From NCBI GenBank assembly GCA_934654765.1, contig CAKUGX010000098.1:1-7131 (forward strand): a DNA stretch of 7,131 nt, read 5' to 3'. The notes under the pieces are model-generated. The model searched no databases, had not been told where the DNA came from, and saw nothing but the letters and a program-made list of their open reading frames with translations. Shown one piece after another: positions 6,788-7,131 of the stretch. The position numbers and the translations under genes are program-made. The DNA comes from an uncultured Collinsella sp. (lineage in GTDB: Bacteria; Actinomycetota; Coriobacteriia; Coriobacteriales; Coriobacteriaceae). The first letter of the stretch is position 1. Each line of letters begins with the position of its first letter.

Positions 6788-6855
6788 ATGAGCGTGGATA
6801 ATCTCCCACTTTAGGCCCGTCACCAAGCCAAAAACGGGAGATTATCCACGCTCAT
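6788..6855. repeat. Perfect 20-bp inverted repeat with 28-bp spacer
   Basis: The left arm ATGAGCGTGGATAATCTCCC (6788-6807) is the exact reverse complement of 6836-6855. The spacer (6808-6835) is AT-moderate with no hairpin of note. No T-run follows either side, so it is a poor terminator despite the strong stem. Each arm contains CGTGGATAA/TTATCCACG. It could be a dispersed intergenic palindrome, a protein-binding site or a mobile-element remnant; the sequence alone does not decide. Confidence 0.85.
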
Positions 6856-6890
6856 TCTATGGGTAGTCGATGTTTTGGCAAAGTCAGCAA

Positions 6891-6989
6891 AAGCCCACCA
6901 GAGCGAGCAAGGTGCCTTGAAACGAGGCGGCATTGACCTTCTGGTCATGCCGCCGAAGTTGAAAGGCAGATTGCCGCTCTGGCGGGCTT
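6891..6989 (-). terminator. Long imperfect hairpin; possible terminator, small RNA or MITE-like repeat
   Basis: Outer stem 6891-6905 with 6975-6989 (14 of 15 pairs, the exception being A6897 with C6983, which becomes a U-G wobble in minus-strand RNA). It continues through 4-, 6- and 3-bp helices separated by small internal loops, to a 12-bp apical stem (6926-6938 with 6943-6954, one bulged T) and a 4-nt loop. This totals 39 Watson-Crick pairs in 99 nt. On the minus strand the stem runs into CTTTTGCTGACTTTG, a modest T-tract, about 40 nt after the stop of the right-edge gene, so termination of that gene is the simplest role. It is much larger than an ordinary terminator. Confidence 0.5.
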
Positions 6990-7002
6990 GCAGCGTCAAG
7001 CC

Positions 7003-7029
7003 GTTACGCGGTTTGTAAAACCGCGTAAC
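7003..7029. repeat. Perfect 12-bp hairpin directly after a stop codon
   Basis: GTTACGCGGTTT (7003-7014) and AAACCGCGTAAC (7018-7029) are perfect reverse complements around a 3-nt loop. The right arm directly abuts the TAA (7032-7030) of the minus-strand gene. There is no T-tract, so it is not a standard terminator. It may protect the mRNA 3' end or assist the larger hairpin downstream. Confidence 0.75.
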
Positions 7030-7131
7030 TTAACGGGCTCCGTACTGCTCGTAGTAGGCGTCGATGGCGGTCTTGAGCTCGTCGTCGATGACGACCTTGC
7101 CGTCGATCTCGTGGTTGTAGAGGATCTCGAC
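7030..7131 (-). CDS. C-terminal end of an unrecognised protein
   Basis: The last 33 codons of a minus-strand gene that enters from the right edge and ends with TAA at 7032-7030. The visible peptide starts VEILYNHEIDGKVVIDDEL and ends AIDAYYEQYGAR. It is acidic, soluble-looking and probably helical at the end, with no membrane segment or known motif. Codon use (strong G/C third positions) matches the neighbouring genes, and the stop is followed at once by a hairpin, which together support a real gene. I cannot name the family from this fragment. Confidence 0.65.
   Translation of the reverse strand, partial: VEILYNHEIDGKVVIDDELKTAIDAYYEQYGAR

Larger units (their letters stand above)
6662..7029. 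other. Gene-free, repeat-rich intergenic region
   Basis: About 370 bp between recQ and the partial gene at the right edge, with no credible coding frame. From left to right it holds the recQ promoter (about 6693-6698), a partial GAGCGTGGAT copy (6761-6770), a perfect 20-bp inverted repeat (6788-6855), a long imperfect hairpin (6891-6989) and a 12-bp hairpin abutting a stop codon (7003-7029). Its AT-richer patches and dense symmetry contrast with the surrounding genes. Confidence 0.8.

Noticed and set aside
4700..6814. 704-codon open frame on the plus strand opposite recQ
   Set aside because: It lies antisense to a complete RecQ with all motifs; long shadow frames are expected in GC-rich genes. 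The translation is Ala/Arg/His/Leu-rich with no recognisable domain.
6788..6855. Terminal inverted repeats of an insertion sequence
   Set aside because: The 28-bp spacer encodes nothing and no target duplication or transposase is visible; a MITE remnant cannot be excluded but is not supported.

Overview
The window looks like chromosomal DNA of a high-GC gut actinobacterium of the class Coriobacteriia, most like Collinsella. This rests on strong G/C preference at third codon positions, the gene content, and protein style. It is an inference from reading; no database search was possible. There is no phage, transposase, CRISPR array, rRNA or tRNA.

Layout: (1) 1-512 (+) is the 3' part of a 5-formyltetrahydrofolate cyclo-ligase gene. 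(2) Convergent to it, 555-1481 (-) is metA, a homoserine O-acyltransferase whose specificity residue predicts acetyl-CoA use. (3) Divergent from metA, 1693-2670 (+) is a dehydrogenase of the L-lactate/L-2-hydroxyacid family that resembles L-2-hydroxyisocaproate dehydrogenase. It is closed by a clear intrinsic terminator. (4) On the minus strand, read right to left, come recQ (6661-4682), a GntR/UTRA repressor gene (4682-3915) whose start overlaps the recQ stop, and a FrlB-like SIS-domain sugar-phosphate deglycase/isomerase gene (3770-2802). (5) 6662-7029 holds no gene but is dense in inverted repeats and hairpins. (6) 7030-7131 (-) is the last 33 codons of a gene I do not recognise.

How the parts may work together: 5-FCL and MetA both touch one-carbon/methionine metabolism but are convergent, so they are not one operon. 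The GntR regulator and the SIS deglycase look like a local control unit. Two near-identical 17-bp sites, each a tandem ATAGAAC repeat with a 10-bp period, bracket a plausible sigma-70 promoter in front of the SIS gene, as expected for repressor operators. RecQ is joined to the regulator only by its overlap and strand.

The least explained parts are the paired operator-like repeats (3827-3905), a perfect 20-bp inverted repeat with a partial extra copy (6761-6855), and a 99-nt imperfect hairpin with 39 Watson-Crick pairs (6891-6989). I see no obvious new multi-gene system; the novelty candidates are regulatory or repeat elements.
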